From contig NZ_MJAJ01000023.1 of NCBI RefSeq assembly GCF_001746365.1, positions 72,481 through 136,480 of the forward strand: 64,000 bases of DNA, written 5' to 3'. Below are positions 20,371 through 31,312 of this stretch, piece by piece. The DNA is from Streptomyces sp. LUP30 (GTDB lineage: Bacteria; Actinomycetota; Actinomycetes; Streptomycetales; Streptomycetaceae). Positions within the stretch are counted from its first letter, which is position 1. Every line of letters begins with the position of its first letter. The notes beneath the pieces are model-generated. The model saw only the letters and a list, made by a program, of their open reading frames with translations. It was not told the origin of the DNA and made no database searches. The position numbers and the translations under genes were made by a program.

Positions 20371-21555
20371 CTAGCGGAAGACGCCCGTGTGGCCGAGGGA
20401 GTAGCGGCCGGGCTGGGGGTAGACGGCGAGGCCGTGCGGTCCGCTGCCGACCTTGATGCGGGCGAGCTGGCGTCCGGTGCCGGTGTCGATGGCGTACACC
20501 TCGGAGTTGTACCGGCCCGACAGCCACAGGACCTTGCCGTCCGCCGAGACGCCGCCCATGTCGGGGCTGCCGCCCTGCGGGAGGCTCCACTTCTTGGTGA
20601 GGGCGTCGGCGCGGAAGTCGAAGACGGAGACGGTGCCCTCGCCGCGGTTGGACACGTACATCTCGTGCGAGTCGCGGCTGACGTACAGCCCGTGGCAGCC
20701 CTTGCCGGTGTGCAGGAACCGTGGCGTGCCGAACGTGTCGCCGTCGACGATCCACATCCCGTCGGCCTTCATGTCCGCGACATAGAAACGCTTCCCGTCG
20801 GGCGAGACCTTGACGTCCTGCGGCATCGCGCCATGGAACGGCAGCTTCTGCTGTCCGACGACCTTCATCTTCTCGGTGTCGACCTTGAGCAGCTCTCCGC
20901 TGAACTCGCAGGACACGATGAAGTACCTCCCGTCCAGCGAGAAGTCGGCGTGGTTGACGCCGTAGCAGGTGACCGGTTCGGTCTTGATGCGCTTCATGGT
21001 GTGCGGGTCGCGGAAGACGAGCTCGCGGTCGAGGGACGCCATGACGACGGCGTACTTGCCGTCGGGTGTGAAGTAGAGGTTGTACGGGTCGTGCACCTCG
21101 ACCGACTTGCCGGTCTTGCCGGTCCTGGGGTCGATGGGAGTGAGGGTGTTGCCCCGGTCGTTGTTGACCCACAGCGTCTTCAGGTCCCAGGAGGGCACGA
21201 CGTGCTGCGGCTGCCGCCCCACCCGGAGGGTGTCGATCACCTGGTACGTCTGCGGGTCGATGACGGAGACGGTGTCGGACTCGGTGTTGGGGACGTAGAC
21301 CCGGGAGGGGAAGTCGCGGACCACCGGGGAGAGCCGGTTCGGGCGGTCGGCGGCGTAGACGTCCTTCGGGTCCAGCACGGGCGGCATGCCGGGCAGCCCG
21401 TCGACGACCGGCTTCTTCACGGCCTTCTTCGCAGGCGCGGGGACCGCGGCCCTGGTGGCGCCGTCCGGGCCGTCCTTGGCCCCGGCGCCGCAGGCGGCGA
21501 GGACGGCGAGTGCGGCGCCGGTGAGCAGGGTGCGTTTCACGAGGTTCGGATGCAT
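20371..21555 (-). CDS. YncE-like beta-propeller lipoprotein
   Basis: A 394-residue exported protein with lipobox LAVLAAC near the N-terminus, an Ala/Lys/Pro linker, and seven-bladed YVTN-type propeller repeats, e.g. VYVPNTESDTVSVIDPQTYQVIDT split into blades, LWVNNDRGNTLTPIDPRTGK, FYVADMKADGMWIVDGD and MYVSNRGEGTVSVFD. Such propellers act as surface binding scaffolds. The ATG at 21555 shares a base with the stop of the deacetylase gene (TGATG), so the two are translationally coupled and may both act at the cell wall. Confidence 0.85.
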   Translation of the reverse strand: MHPNLVKRTLLTGAALAVLAACGAGAKDGPDGATRAAVPAPAKKAVKKPVVDGLPGMPPVLDPKDVYAADRPNRLSPVVRDFPSRVYVPNTESDTVSVIDPQTYQVIDTLRVGRQPQHVVPSWDLKTLWVNNDRGNTLTPIDPRTGKTGKSVEVHDPYNLYFTPDGKYAVVMASLDRELVFRDPHTMKRIKTEPVTCYGVNHADFSLDGRYFIVSCEFSGELLKVDTEKMKVVGQQKLPFHGAMPQDVKVSPDGKRFYVADMKADGMWIVDGDTFGTPRFLHTGKGCHGLYVSRDSHEMYVSNRGEGTVSVFDFRADALTKKWSLPQGGSPDMGGVSADGKVLWLSGRYNSEVYAIDTGTGRQLARIKVGSGPHGLAVYPQPGRYSLGHTGVFR

Positions 21556-22377
21556 CAGCCGATCAGCTCCGTGGCAGTGACCGCGCGCAGGCGGCGGCGG
21601 GCGAGTTCGTCCAGCAGGACGGGGAGGGCGGCGACCGTGTCCGCGTGACCGAAGTGCAGGCTCACGACGGACCCGTTGCGGATCTCGCCGAGGACGTTGC
21701 GGGCGACGGCGGAGGCGCCGGGCGAGGTGAAGTCGAGGGAGTCGACGTCGTAGGAGAGGACGTGCGGGTACCCGGCGCGTCGGGCCAGCCGCTCGACGAG
21801 CGGGGAGGCGCGGGCGGCGCGGGAGGGGCGGAACCAGGTGCCGATGGACCCGGTGAGCCTGCGCAGCCGCTCGGCGCACCCGGCGATCTCGGCCGTCGCC
21901 TCGGCCTCGGACATCGCGTTGACGTCGAGGTGGCGCTGGGTGTGGTTGCCGAGGTCGTGGCCGCCGTCGAGGATCCGGCGGGCGACGTCGGGGTGTTCGT
22001 CGAGCCAGGTCCCGACGGCCAGCACGGTGACCCGGGCGCCGTGCCGTTCGGCCTCGTCGAGCAGGGCGCGGGCGACGGCGGGGTCACCCTGGCCGTGGAA
22101 GGTGAGGGCGACGCGGGGCCGGTCGCGGGGACCGTGCGCGATCTGGACGGGCTGCCGGGGGAAGGCGCGCGGCGAGGGCGCCACGAGGCGGCCGGGCCGC
22201 CTTCCCGGGCGCGGTCGGCGCGAGCGAGGTCGACGCGGACGCGGGGGTGTCGCGGGCGGCGACGGCGCCGGAGGAGGCCCCGGAGGGCGAGCACGCGGCC
22301 GCGATCGCGCCTCCGGCGACGAGCCCGGCGCCCGCCCGCAGCGCGGAACGACGGTCGGATGTGGTCACCCACCCCAT
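21555..22377 (-). pseudogene. Polysaccharide deacetylase lipoprotein with apparent frameshift
   Basis: The catalytic part (frame 21555-22184) is a NodB-type carbohydrate esterase 4 domain. It has RVALTFHGQGDP, the metal-site GNHTQRHLD (His-x3-His), TWFRPSRA, LSYDVDSLDF and the late GSVVSLHFGH. Its exported leader lies in another frame: the ATG at 22377 starts MGWVTTSDRRSAL with lipobox AIAAAC and a Ser/Ala linker. One missing or extra base in the GC-rich stretch near 22180-22220 would join them. If real, the catalytic part could only start internally (GTG 22184) and would stay in the cytoplasm. The usual TFDDG Asp pair is replaced by TFHGQGD. A sequencing error is a fair alternative. Confidence 0.75.
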
Positions 22378-22459
22378 TTAAGGGGCGATATCCGATAATT
22401 CGGGCCATTGACGCAGCCTGCCGCCCGGCGCCTTACCCGTTCCTTGCCCGCGCGGGCCC

Positions 22460-22963
22460 CTACCGGTCGGCGACCCGCATCTCGAACCAGGTCGTCTTCC
22501 CCCGGGGCAGCAGGTCGACGCCCCAGCGGTCGGACAGCTTGTCGACGAGGAAGAGGCCCCGGCCGCTGACGTCGAGCTCCTGAACCGGCATCAGACAGGG
22601 CAGACCCCGTGACGGGTCGCGGACCTCGACGCGGATCCAGCCGCGCCGCCGCCGCATCCGGAGGCCGAAGACACGGGCGCCGGTGTGCCGTACGGCGTTG
22701 CCGACGAGTTCGGAGACGAGCAGGACCGCGTCCTCGGTCATCTTGGGGGTCAGTCCCCACTGGCGCAGGACGACGACCTGAGCCAGTCGGCGCGCGGTGG
22801 CGGCGGACTCGGGGCGGGACGGGAGCGAGACCTCGCCCTCCGTGGGGTTCCCGAACAACTCCAGCGCCTTGAGCGCCCGTTCGTCCTCGACCGCAGGCGA
22901 CCAGCGCGCCGCGGTCGCACGGCTCTGTCCCCGCGGCTGTTCGATGCCCTCCAGCCCCGCCAT
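22460..22963 (-). CDS. Anti-sigma-factor-like ATPase (HATPase_c_2)
   Basis: A 167-residue GHKL-fold protein of the RsbW/SpoIIAB-like group abundant in Streptomyces. The N box is LVSELVGNAVRHTGA, followed by RVEVRDPSRGLP and the G box SGRGLFLVDKLSDRWG. Such proteins bind and inhibit sigma factors or their antagonists by phosphorylation. I chose the ATG at 22963 rather than the longer open frame, whose extra 26 residues look non-coding. No cognate antagonist gene is adjacent. Confidence 0.85.
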   Translation of the reverse strand: MAGLEGIEQPRGQSRATAARWSPAVEDERALKALELFGNPTEGEVSLPSRPESAATARRLAQVVVLRQWGLTPKMTEDAVLLVSELVGNAVRHTGARVFGLRMRRRRGWIRVEVRDPSRGLPCLMPVQELDVSGRGLFLVDKLSDRWGVDLLPRGKTTWFEMRVADR

Positions 22964-23112
22964 GCCCCCATCATGGCCGCCCGCCGACCCCGCGGGGGCC
23001 GTTCCGCCGGAATACGCCCCCCGGACGCGAGCCCTCCCCACCAGGCGGGAGGCATATGCCGCAGGCAGGGCGACCGGCGATGCACCGGCGCCGACCTGCG
23101 AGGACGGCCCGT

Positions 23113-23139
23113 GCGGGGGTGATCGGTGATCACCCCCGC
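23113..23139. terminator. Perfect 12-bp stem hairpin downstream of the crotonase gene
   Basis: GCGGGGGTGATC pairs perfectly with GATCACCCCCGC across a GGT loop. It sits between the crotonase stop (23252) and the ATPase start (22963), both on the minus strand, so a terminator is likely. The palindrome could also be an operator. Confidence 0.6.
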
Positions 23140-23149
23140 CAAGACAGTC

Positions 23150-23171
23150 TTAAGGTCGCCTTAAGGTTCCC
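23150..23171. promoter_or_regulatory. Two adjacent 11-bp direct repeats with CTTAAGG
   Basis: CTTAAGGTCGC and CTTAAGGTTCC lie head to tail with an exact 11-base period, about one helical turn, as in OmpR/PhoB-type response-regulator sites. They lie ~190 bp upstream of the anti-sigma-like ATPase gene. The cognate regulator is unknown. Confidence 0.35.
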
Positions 23172-23251
23172 ATAAACCGCCCCTTCGGGGGACGCGGATG
23201 AGACGCCTCGTCAATTGCAAGCGATTCCCGCGACTTGAAAGGAGACACTGC

Positions 23252-24019
23252 TCACAGGAACTTGGCCTTGCCCGGGCCGTCCTCCACGAAGCTGCGCATG
23301 CCGGTCTCGCGGTCGGGGGTGGCGAACAGACCCGCGAACCAATTGCGTTCGACCGCCAGGCCCGTCTCGATGTCCGTCTCCAGACCGGTGTCGATCGACT
23401 CCTTGGCGGCCCGCAGGGCGATCGCCGGCCCCTGCGCCAGCCTGGCGGCCCAGGCGTGCGCCTCGGTGTACACGTCGGCGGCCGGGACGACCCGGTCCAC
23501 CAGGCCGAGGGCCAGCGCCTCGTCGGCCCGCACCATGCGGCCCGTGAAGATCAGGTCCTTCGCCTTCGAGGGGCCGATCAGCCGGGCGAGCCGCTGGGTG
23601 CCGCCCGCGCCGGGGATCAGCCCGAGCTGGATCTCCGGCTGGCCCAGCTTCGCGTTGTCGCCCGCGATCCGGAAGTCCGCGCACAGCGCGAGTTCGCAGC
23701 CGCCGCCCAGCGCGTACCCGGTGACGGCCGCCACGACCGGCTTGGGGATGCGGGCGACGGCCGTGAAGGAGTCCTGCAGGGCGCGGGAGCGCAGCACCAT
23801 CGCGGTGTGGTCCATCGCCTGCATCTCCTTGATGTCCGCGCCCGCCGCGAACACCTTCTCGCCGCCGTACACGACGACCGCGCGGACGTCGTCACGCCGG
23901 GCGGCCTCCTCGGCGAGCTCCTTGAGACGGTCCTGGGTGGCCACGTCCAGCGCGTTCATGGGCGGGCGGTCGAGGCGGAGTGTGCCGACGCCTTCGGCGA
24001 CTTCGAGATTCACGGTCAT
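23252..24019 (-). CDS. Enoyl-CoA hydratase/isomerase (crotonase family)
   Basis: A 255-residue crotonase. The oxyanion-hole segments are FAAGADIKEM (residues ~58-67) and ALGGGCELAL (~105-114). The catalytic glutamate region LGLIPGAGGTQRL carries an Ala-Gly-Gly-Thr-Gln pattern typical of hydratases. It would hydrate trans-2-enoyl-CoA in fatty-acid or amino-acid degradation. A stand-alone gene by context, so the pathway cannot be fixed. Confidence 0.88.
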   Translation of the reverse strand: MTVNLEVAEGVGTLRLDRPPMNALDVATQDRLKELAEEAARRDDVRAVVVYGGEKVFAAGADIKEMQAMDHTAMVLRSRALQDSFTAVARIPKPVVAAVTGYALGGGCELALCADFRIAGDNAKLGQPEIQLGLIPGAGGTQRLARLIGPSKAKDLIFTGRMVRADEALALGLVDRVVPAADVYTEAHAWAARLAQGPAIALRAAKESIDTGLETDIETGLAVERNWFAGLFATPDRETGMRSFVEDGPGKAKFL

Positions 24020-24046
24020 GCCAGCAGGTTAACCACCACTAACGAC

Positions 24047-24085
24047 GACGGGCCCGGTGCCGTAGGTCACAGCACCGGGCCCGTC
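24047..24085 (-). terminator. 14-bp stem hairpin after the first L,D-transpeptidase gene
   Basis: GACGGGCCCGGTGC (24047-24060) pairs perfectly with GCACCGGGCCCGTC (24072-24085) across an 11-base loop, 35 bp beyond the stop codon at 24120. No T-run follows, as is usual in Streptomyces. Confidence 0.75.
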
Positions 24086-24119
24086 GAGGAGAGCGTGCGC
24101 CCTCGAGGCGTCGTCCGCC

Positions 24120-25373
24120 CTACTTCTTCCACTCCGCCCAGGGGATGTTCCAGCCGTTGAGGCCGTTGGCGGGGTCGACGGTCGGGTCGGTGGAGTTCTT
24201 CACGACCACCACGTCTCCGACGATCGAGTGGTTGAAGAACCACGCGGCCGCGACGGAGCTGTCGTACCCCCCGCGGACGTCGCGCAGGCCTATGCAGCCG
24301 TGGCTGGCGTTGTAGTTGCCGAAGGCGTCGCCGCCCCAGTAGTTGCCGTGCACGAAGGTGCCGGAGTTGGTCAGCCGGATGGCGTGCGGGACGTCCTTGA
24401 TGTCGTACTCGCCGTTGTAGCCGACGGTGTCGCCGTTCATCCTGGTCACGGTGAACTTCTCGCTCATGACCATCTGGCCGTTCCAGGTCGCGTAGCCCTG
24501 CTTGCCGGTGGTGACCGCGATGGTCCTGACGACCTTGCCGTTCTGCGTGACCTTCATCGTGTGCTTCTTGGCGTCCACCACGGACACCTGGTCGCGGCCG
24601 ATGGTGAAGGAGACGGTCTTGGACTGCTTGCCGTAGACGCCCTTGCGGCCCTCGACGCCGTCCAGGTTCATCTGGACCGTCACCTTGGTACCGGCCTTCC
24701 AGTACTTCTCGGGACGGAAGTCGAGGCGGTCGTTGCCGAACCAGTGGCCCTCGACCTCGACGGCCGGCACGGTCGTGATCTTGATGGCCTTCTCGACGTC
24801 GTCCGGCTTGGTGATGCCGCGCGTGAAGTTGACCGAGAACGGCATGCCGACGCCGACCGTCGAGCCGTCCTCGGGCGTGAAGTTGCCGATGAAGGTGTTC
24901 TGCGGGCTCAGCGTGGTGAAGGACGAGTCCTCGGCGGCCGTCCGGCCCGCGGCGTCCTTGGCGACCGCGTGCACCTGGTACGCGGTGGACGCGGCCAGAT
25001 GGGTGGCGGGCGTCCAGCCGGCGCCGTCGGCCGAGATCGTGCCCTCGATCTTCCTGCCCTTGGTGTCCTTGACGGTCACCTCGGTCAGCTTGCCCTTGGC
25101 CGCGGTGACCTTCAGAACACCGCTGGTGTCGACGTCCTTGGCGCCGGTCTTCGGGGCGACGGTGACGACCGCCTCCGACTGCTTGCTCTCCGCGGCGGTC
25201 GTCGCGCCCTTGTCACCGCCTGACTTCCCGTCGGATCCGGAGCCGGAGCCGTCACCGCCGCCGCCGCACGCCGTGACGGCGAGCAGCATTCCGCCGGCGA
25301 TCAACGCCAGCCGCCTGTTGCGGCCGCGTGAGCGCCCCCCAACCGACGCCCCCGGTATCGGTCGCACGTTCAA
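24120..25373 (-). CDS. L,D-transpeptidase lipoprotein (Ig-like + YkuD)
   Basis: A ~417-residue exported enzyme that makes 3-3 cross-links in peptidoglycan (or attaches proteins to it). It has a lipobox (LLAVTAC), a Gly/Ser/Asp linker, two Ig-like domains and a C-terminal YkuD domain with HGNYWGGDAFG and the catalytic SHGCIGLRD. The best start is the TTG at 25373, seven bases after GGGGAG; a GTG two codons later is possible. It is a close paralogue of the next gene. Confidence 0.93.
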   Translation of the reverse strand: MNVRPIPGASVGGRSRGRNRRLALIAGGMLLAVTACGGGGDGSGSGSDGKSGGDKGATTAAESKQSEAVVTVAPKTGAKDVDTSGVLKVTAAKGKLTEVTVKDTKGRKIEGTISADGAGWTPATHLAASTAYQVHAVAKDAAGRTAAEDSSFTTLSPQNTFIGNFTPEDGSTVGVGMPFSVNFTRGITKPDDVEKAIKITTVPAVEVEGHWFGNDRLDFRPEKYWKAGTKVTVQMNLDGVEGRKGVYGKQSKTVSFTIGRDQVSVVDAKKHTMKVTQNGKVVRTIAVTTGKQGYATWNGQMVMSEKFTVTRMNGDTVGYNGEYDIKDVPHAIRLTNSGTFVHGNYWGGDAFGNYNASHGCIGLRDVRGGYDSSVAAAWFFNHSIVGDVVVVKNSTDPTVDPANGLNGWNIPWAEWKK

Positions 25374-25440
25374 AGTCGTTCTCCCCACTCCCCCGGGCCC
25401 TCCCCGGGCCGCACAGCGACGCGTCCCCCGCGTTCGCCGC

Positions 25441-25446
25441 ATATTA
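25441..25446 (-). promoter_or_regulatory. Probable -10 element of the first L,D-transpeptidase gene
   Basis: TAATAT on the minus strand, a rare AT hexamer in this context, 67 bp upstream of the start codon. No convincing -35 hexamer was found at the usual spacing. Confidence 0.4.
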
Positions 25447-25521
25447 ACCACAAGGTCAGCGGCCTGGACGGGCCGAAAATGTCACCGTTCAGTCCCAACT
25501 TGGACCATGGGAAGGCGGGGA

Positions 25522-25550
25522 AGGTTGCCCCCGGAGGGCGGGGACTTCCC
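25522..25550 (-). terminator. Hairpin after the second L,D-transpeptidase gene
   Basis: On the minus strand GGGAAG and CTTCCC enclose an inner stem CCCCG/CGGGG. It begins 6 bp after the stop codon of the upstream gene, ahead of the next gene's promoter. Confidence 0.5.
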
Positions 25551-25555
25551 GCGGG

Positions 25556-26797
25556 TCAGTCCACGGGGGCGGCCGTCCACTCCTTCCAGGTCATGTTCCA
25601 GCCGCCCAGGCCGTTGTCGGGGGCGACCTGCTTGTCCTTGCTGTGGACGACCTCGATGACGTCCCCGATCAGGCTGCGGTCGAAGAACCACCCCGCAGGC
25701 GTGTCCGAGGCGCCGCCCTTGACGTCCCTGAGGCCGACGCAGCCGTGACTGACGTTGGCACGGCCGAAGACGTCGTCCGCCCAGTAGTTGCCGTGCAGGA
25801 AGGTGCCGGAGCTGGTCAGACGCATGGCGTGCGGCACGTCCGGGATGTCGTACTCGCCCTTGCCGTCGGCCTTCCTGAAGCCGACCGTGGCGCCGTTCAT
25901 CCGGGTCAGCTCCAGCATCTCGCTCACCACCATCTTGCCGTTGTACGTGGTGTTCTTCGGCGCCCCGGCCGTGATCGGCACGGTGGCCAACAACTCCCCG
26001 TCGCGCCGCACCTGCATGGTGTGCTTCGCCGCGTCGACCAGCGACACCTGGCTGCGGCCGACGGTGAACGAGAACGACCTCTCCTGCAGCCCGTAGACGC
26101 CGGGCGCCCCTTCGACGTCCCGCAGCCCCAGCGCGACCGTGACCCGGGTGCCGGGCTTCCAGTACTCCTCGGGACGGAAGTCGAGCCGGGCGGAGCCGAA
26201 CCAGTGCGGCCGGACCTCGACCGCCGGCTGCGCCGTGACCCGGACGGCGCGCTCGACGGCCGCACGGTCCTCGATCTCGCGGCTGAACTCCAGCGAGACG
26301 ATCATCCCGGTGCCGACGACGGAGCGGTCCTCGGGGGTGACGTAGCCGATGAAGCGCTTGTCGGGGACGAACGTGGTGAACGTGGTGTGGCGGGCCGAGC
26401 GGTCGCCGTCGCCGTCCAGGGCGACGACGTCCACGGTGTAGCGGGCGGCGAGACCGAGACGGTCGTCGTCCGGCCGCCAGCTCAGGCCGTCCGCGGCGAT
26501 CCTGCCCTTCACCTCCGTCTCCTCGGCGTCCTGCGATCTGACGACCTTCACCGACTCCAGCCGCCCGTCGGGCACCCGCACCCGCAGGCGCTCCCCGGGC
26601 CGCACGCCCTTGGCGCCGTCCTGCGGGGTGACGCGGATGACGTCCTCGGGGGCCGGCGGTTTGCCGAGCATCCGGTCGAGTCCGCTCCGGCTCTCGCCGC
26701 CGCTGCAGCCGGCGGCCCCGGCCAGTAGTCCTGCCCATGTCAGTACGGCGGCCAGTGCGACCCCCGCGCGCCGTGCGCGCCCATGTACGTGCCTCAC
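25556..26797 (-). CDS. L,D-transpeptidase lipoprotein, second copy
   Basis: A ~413-residue paralogue of the downstream gene with the same order: lipobox (LLAGAAGC), Ig-like domains (e.g. RFIGYVTPEDRSVVGTGM), and YkuD with HGNYWADDVFG and the catalytic SHGCVGLRD. The end (WNMTWKEW) parallels the partner's WNIPWAEW. I used the GTG at 26797; the frame is open much further upstream but that region belongs to glgX on the other strand. Tandem copies suggest duplication with separate control. Confidence 0.92.
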   Translation of the reverse strand: MRHVHGRARRAGVALAAVLTWAGLLAGAAGCSGGESRSGLDRMLGKPPAPEDVIRVTPQDGAKGVRPGERLRVRVPDGRLESVKVVRSQDAEETEVKGRIAADGLSWRPDDDRLGLAARYTVDVVALDGDGDRSARHTTFTTFVPDKRFIGYVTPEDRSVVGTGMIVSLEFSREIEDRAAVERAVRVTAQPAVEVRPHWFGSARLDFRPEEYWKPGTRVTVALGLRDVEGAPGVYGLQERSFSFTVGRSQVSLVDAAKHTMQVRRDGELLATVPITAGAPKNTTYNGKMVVSEMLELTRMNGATVGFRKADGKGEYDIPDVPHAMRLTSSGTFLHGNYWADDVFGRANVSHGCVGLRDVKGGASDTPAGWFFDRSLIGDVIEVVHSKDKQVAPDNGLGGWNMTWKEWTAAPVD

Positions 26798-26950
26798 GGC
26801 GTGCCCAACGACCGGGCACGCCCCGGGGAAACGTGAGTGCGAGGGCCGCTCTGGGCAGGAATGGGGGGAGGACGACACGACGGGGCGCCGCGGCCGGGAC
26901 ACCGCGCGCTCTTTTCCCACGTCGTTCCACGAGCCGCGGGAGGCTGAACG

Positions 26951-29185
<2,235 letters not shown>

Positions 29186-29375
29186 GACGCGCCGCCGGGG
29201 GTGCCGGTGGTGCCGCTGACGGGCCGAGACGCGCCGGCGGCGGCCCGACACGCCCCGGCGGTGGGCCGAGACGGTGTTCCCGCGCGCGCCCTTCGGTGTC
29301 GCCGCGGCGCCGTCCGCCGTCCGGAGCCGGTCCGCCGCGCCGCGTCCCGGCTCACCGCGCCGGCCGCTCCCCCGC

Positions 29376-30032
29376 TCAGCCTCCGGTCCGCCCCAGGATC
29401 CCCCGCTCATAGGCCGCCGCGACGGCTGCCGCGCGGTCGTTGACGCCCAGCTTGGCGTACAGATGGGTGAGATGGGTCTTCACGGTGGCTTCGCTGATGA
29501 AGAGCTCGCGGGCGATCTCACGGTTGGACGTGCCCCGGGCCACCAGGGCGAGGACCTCGCGCTCCCGCGCGGAGAGCGGCTCGGCGGCGGGGGTCCGGGG
29601 GGCGCGGACCGCGCTGACCAGGCGGGTGGCGACGGCCGGGGACAGCACGGTGCGGCCCTCCGCGGCCGCGCGGACCGCCGTGAAGAGCTCGTCGCGAGGG
29701 GCGTCCTTGAGGAGGTAGCCCGTCGCGCCCGCCTCGATGGCGGGAAGCGTGTCGGAGTCGGTGTCGTACGTGGTCAGGACGAGGATCTTCGCCCGCGCCC
29801 GGCGGCGGGTCAGCTCGCGGATGGCGTCCACCCCTCCGCCGCCCGGCATCCGAAGGTCCATCAGGATCACGTCCGGGTCGCCCGTCGCGGCGGCCGACAG
29901 CGCCTCGACGCCGTTCGCCGCCTCGCCGACGACCCGGAACCCGGGGGCCGACTCGAACATGCCGCGCAGGCCGTCCCGCACGACGGGATGGTCGTCCACG
30001 ATCAGCAGGGTGATCAGGGGTTCGTCACTCAT
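29376..30032 (-). CDS. NarL/FixJ-type response regulator
   Basis: A 218-residue two-domain regulator. The receiver has acidic residues IVDDHP (12-17), phosphoacceptor Asp59 in ILMDLRMPG, the LTTYD switch and LLKDAP lysine. The C-terminal LuxR helix-turn-helix reads LSAREREVLALVARG and EATVKTHLTHLYAKL. It overlaps the sensor-kinase gene by 8 bp and ends an ATPase-permease-kinase-regulator operon, so it probably controls that exporter. Confidence 0.94.
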   Translation of the reverse strand: MSDEPLITLLIVDDHPVVRDGLRGMFESAPGFRVVGEAANGVEALSAAATGDPDVILMDLRMPGGGGVDAIRELTRRRARAKILVLTTYDTDSDTLPAIEAGATGYLLKDAPRDELFTAVRAAAEGRTVLSPAVATRLVSAVRAPRTPAAEPLSAREREVLALVARGTSNREIARELFISEATVKTHLTHLYAKLGVNDRAAAVAAAYERGILGRTGG

Positions 30033-31302
30033 GGCGGATCAACGGTACGTGAGCCGACAGCGCCGTGCCCTGGCCCGGGGCGGATTCCACGGTCAGGGCG
30101 CCCGCGACGCGTTCGGCGCGGGCCCGCATGCCGTCGAGGCCGAAGCCCCCGGTCCGGGTGCGCCGGCGCACCGCCCGCGGGTCGAAGCCCCGGCCGTCGT
30201 CGCGGATGTCGAGGAGGACCTCGTCCCCCAGGAAGGAGAGGGTGACGCCGACGCGGGAGGCACGGGCGTGCCGGGCCGCGTTCGACAGGGCCTCCTGGGC
30301 GAGGCGCAGCAGAGTGGCGGCGACTTCGTCGTGGAGCTGTTCCGCGGTTCCGGTGACGGTGAACTCGGCCCGCACGCCCGTCCGTTCACCCCATTCGGCG
30401 ACCGTCTTCTTCAGTGCCTCGGGCAGTCCGTCGTGCTCCAGGGCCACCGGGGCCAGGTTGTGCACGGAGCGGCGGGCCTCGCCCAGGCTGTGCCGGGCCA
30501 GGTCGCTGGCGCGCTCGAGGTGGGTACGGGCGACGTCCAGGTCGGGGGCGTTCGCGACGACCTGGAGCTGGGCGATGATGCCGGTCAGCCCCTGGGCGAT
30601 GGTGTCGTGGATCTCGGCGGCGAGGCGGCGGCGCTCGTCGGCGACGCCCGCCTCACGCGCCTGGAGCAGGAGCTGGGCGTGCAGGGCGGCGTTCTCGTCG
30701 AGGGCCAGCTGCAACGCCGTGTTGGTGTGCTCCAGTTCGGTGATGGTCGCGGTGCGCTCGCGGTTGCGCTGCGCCTCCTGGCCCATGACGTGGGCCACCA
30801 CCAGCTGCAGACCGGAGTTGGCGGCCAAGAGCCCGGCGAAGAGGATCCACTGGACCGTGCCGTGCAGCGGCAGCCCGCCGGCCTGCGCACCGGCCACGGT
30901 GACCGCGCTCGCCAGCAGCCCGAGCCGCTGGCACCTGACGGGGAGCAGTTCGTCGGCGTCCATGTAGCCGGTGGCGGCGTAGAACGCGAAGAACGGGTCG
31001 ATCCAGGTGAGCGCGAACGCGAGGGCCCAGCGGACGACGTAGTAGAACGTCCCGGCCCGCGACGGGGTCCGGCCGCGGTCGGGACGCCCGGACCGGAGGT
31101 GCTGCCAGCCCACCTGGAGGGCGATCGCGGCGCCGATCAGGTCCCAGGCGGTGTACCACTGGATGGAACGGTCGATCTCGGGGGAGGAGGCGAGCGCGAG
31201 GACGACGCCGATGCCGAGCAGCCCGTAGGGCCCCCAGGTGTGCAGTTGTTCCCAGCGCCGTTCGATCTGGCGGTCCGCCGCGGTCATCTCACCAGTCTGC
31301 AC
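30025..31302 (-). CDS. HisKA_3 sensor histidine kinase
   Basis: A 425-residue membrane kinase with about five N-terminal membrane helices (to ~residue 172), a coiled linker, the phosphoacceptor His232 in RRRLAAEIHDTIAQGL, and a GHKL ATPase with RLAQEALSNAARHA, IRDDGRGFD and GGFGLDGMRARA. It has no large extracellular sensor, like the intramembrane-sensing kinases of drug-export operons. The GTG at 31302 was used; an ATG at 31287 is possible. The gene sits 10 bp after the permease gene. Confidence 0.93.
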   Translation of the reverse strand: MQTGEMTAADRQIERRWEQLHTWGPYGLLGIGVVLALASSPEIDRSIQWYTAWDLIGAAIALQVGWQHLRSGRPDRGRTPSRAGTFYYVVRWALAFALTWIDPFFAFYAATGYMDADELLPVRCQRLGLLASAVTVAGAQAGGLPLHGTVQWILFAGLLAANSGLQLVVAHVMGQEAQRNRERTATITELEHTNTALQLALDENAALHAQLLLQAREAGVADERRRLAAEIHDTIAQGLTGIIAQLQVVANAPDLDVARTHLERASDLARHSLGEARRSVHNLAPVALEHDGLPEALKKTVAEWGERTGVRAEFTVTGTAEQLHDEVAATLLRLAQEALSNAARHARASRVGVTLSFLGDEVLLDIRDDGRGFDPRAVRRRTRTGGFGLDGMRARAERVAGALTVESAPGQGTALSAHVPLIRHE

Positions 31303-31312
31303 GGCCCCGCGC

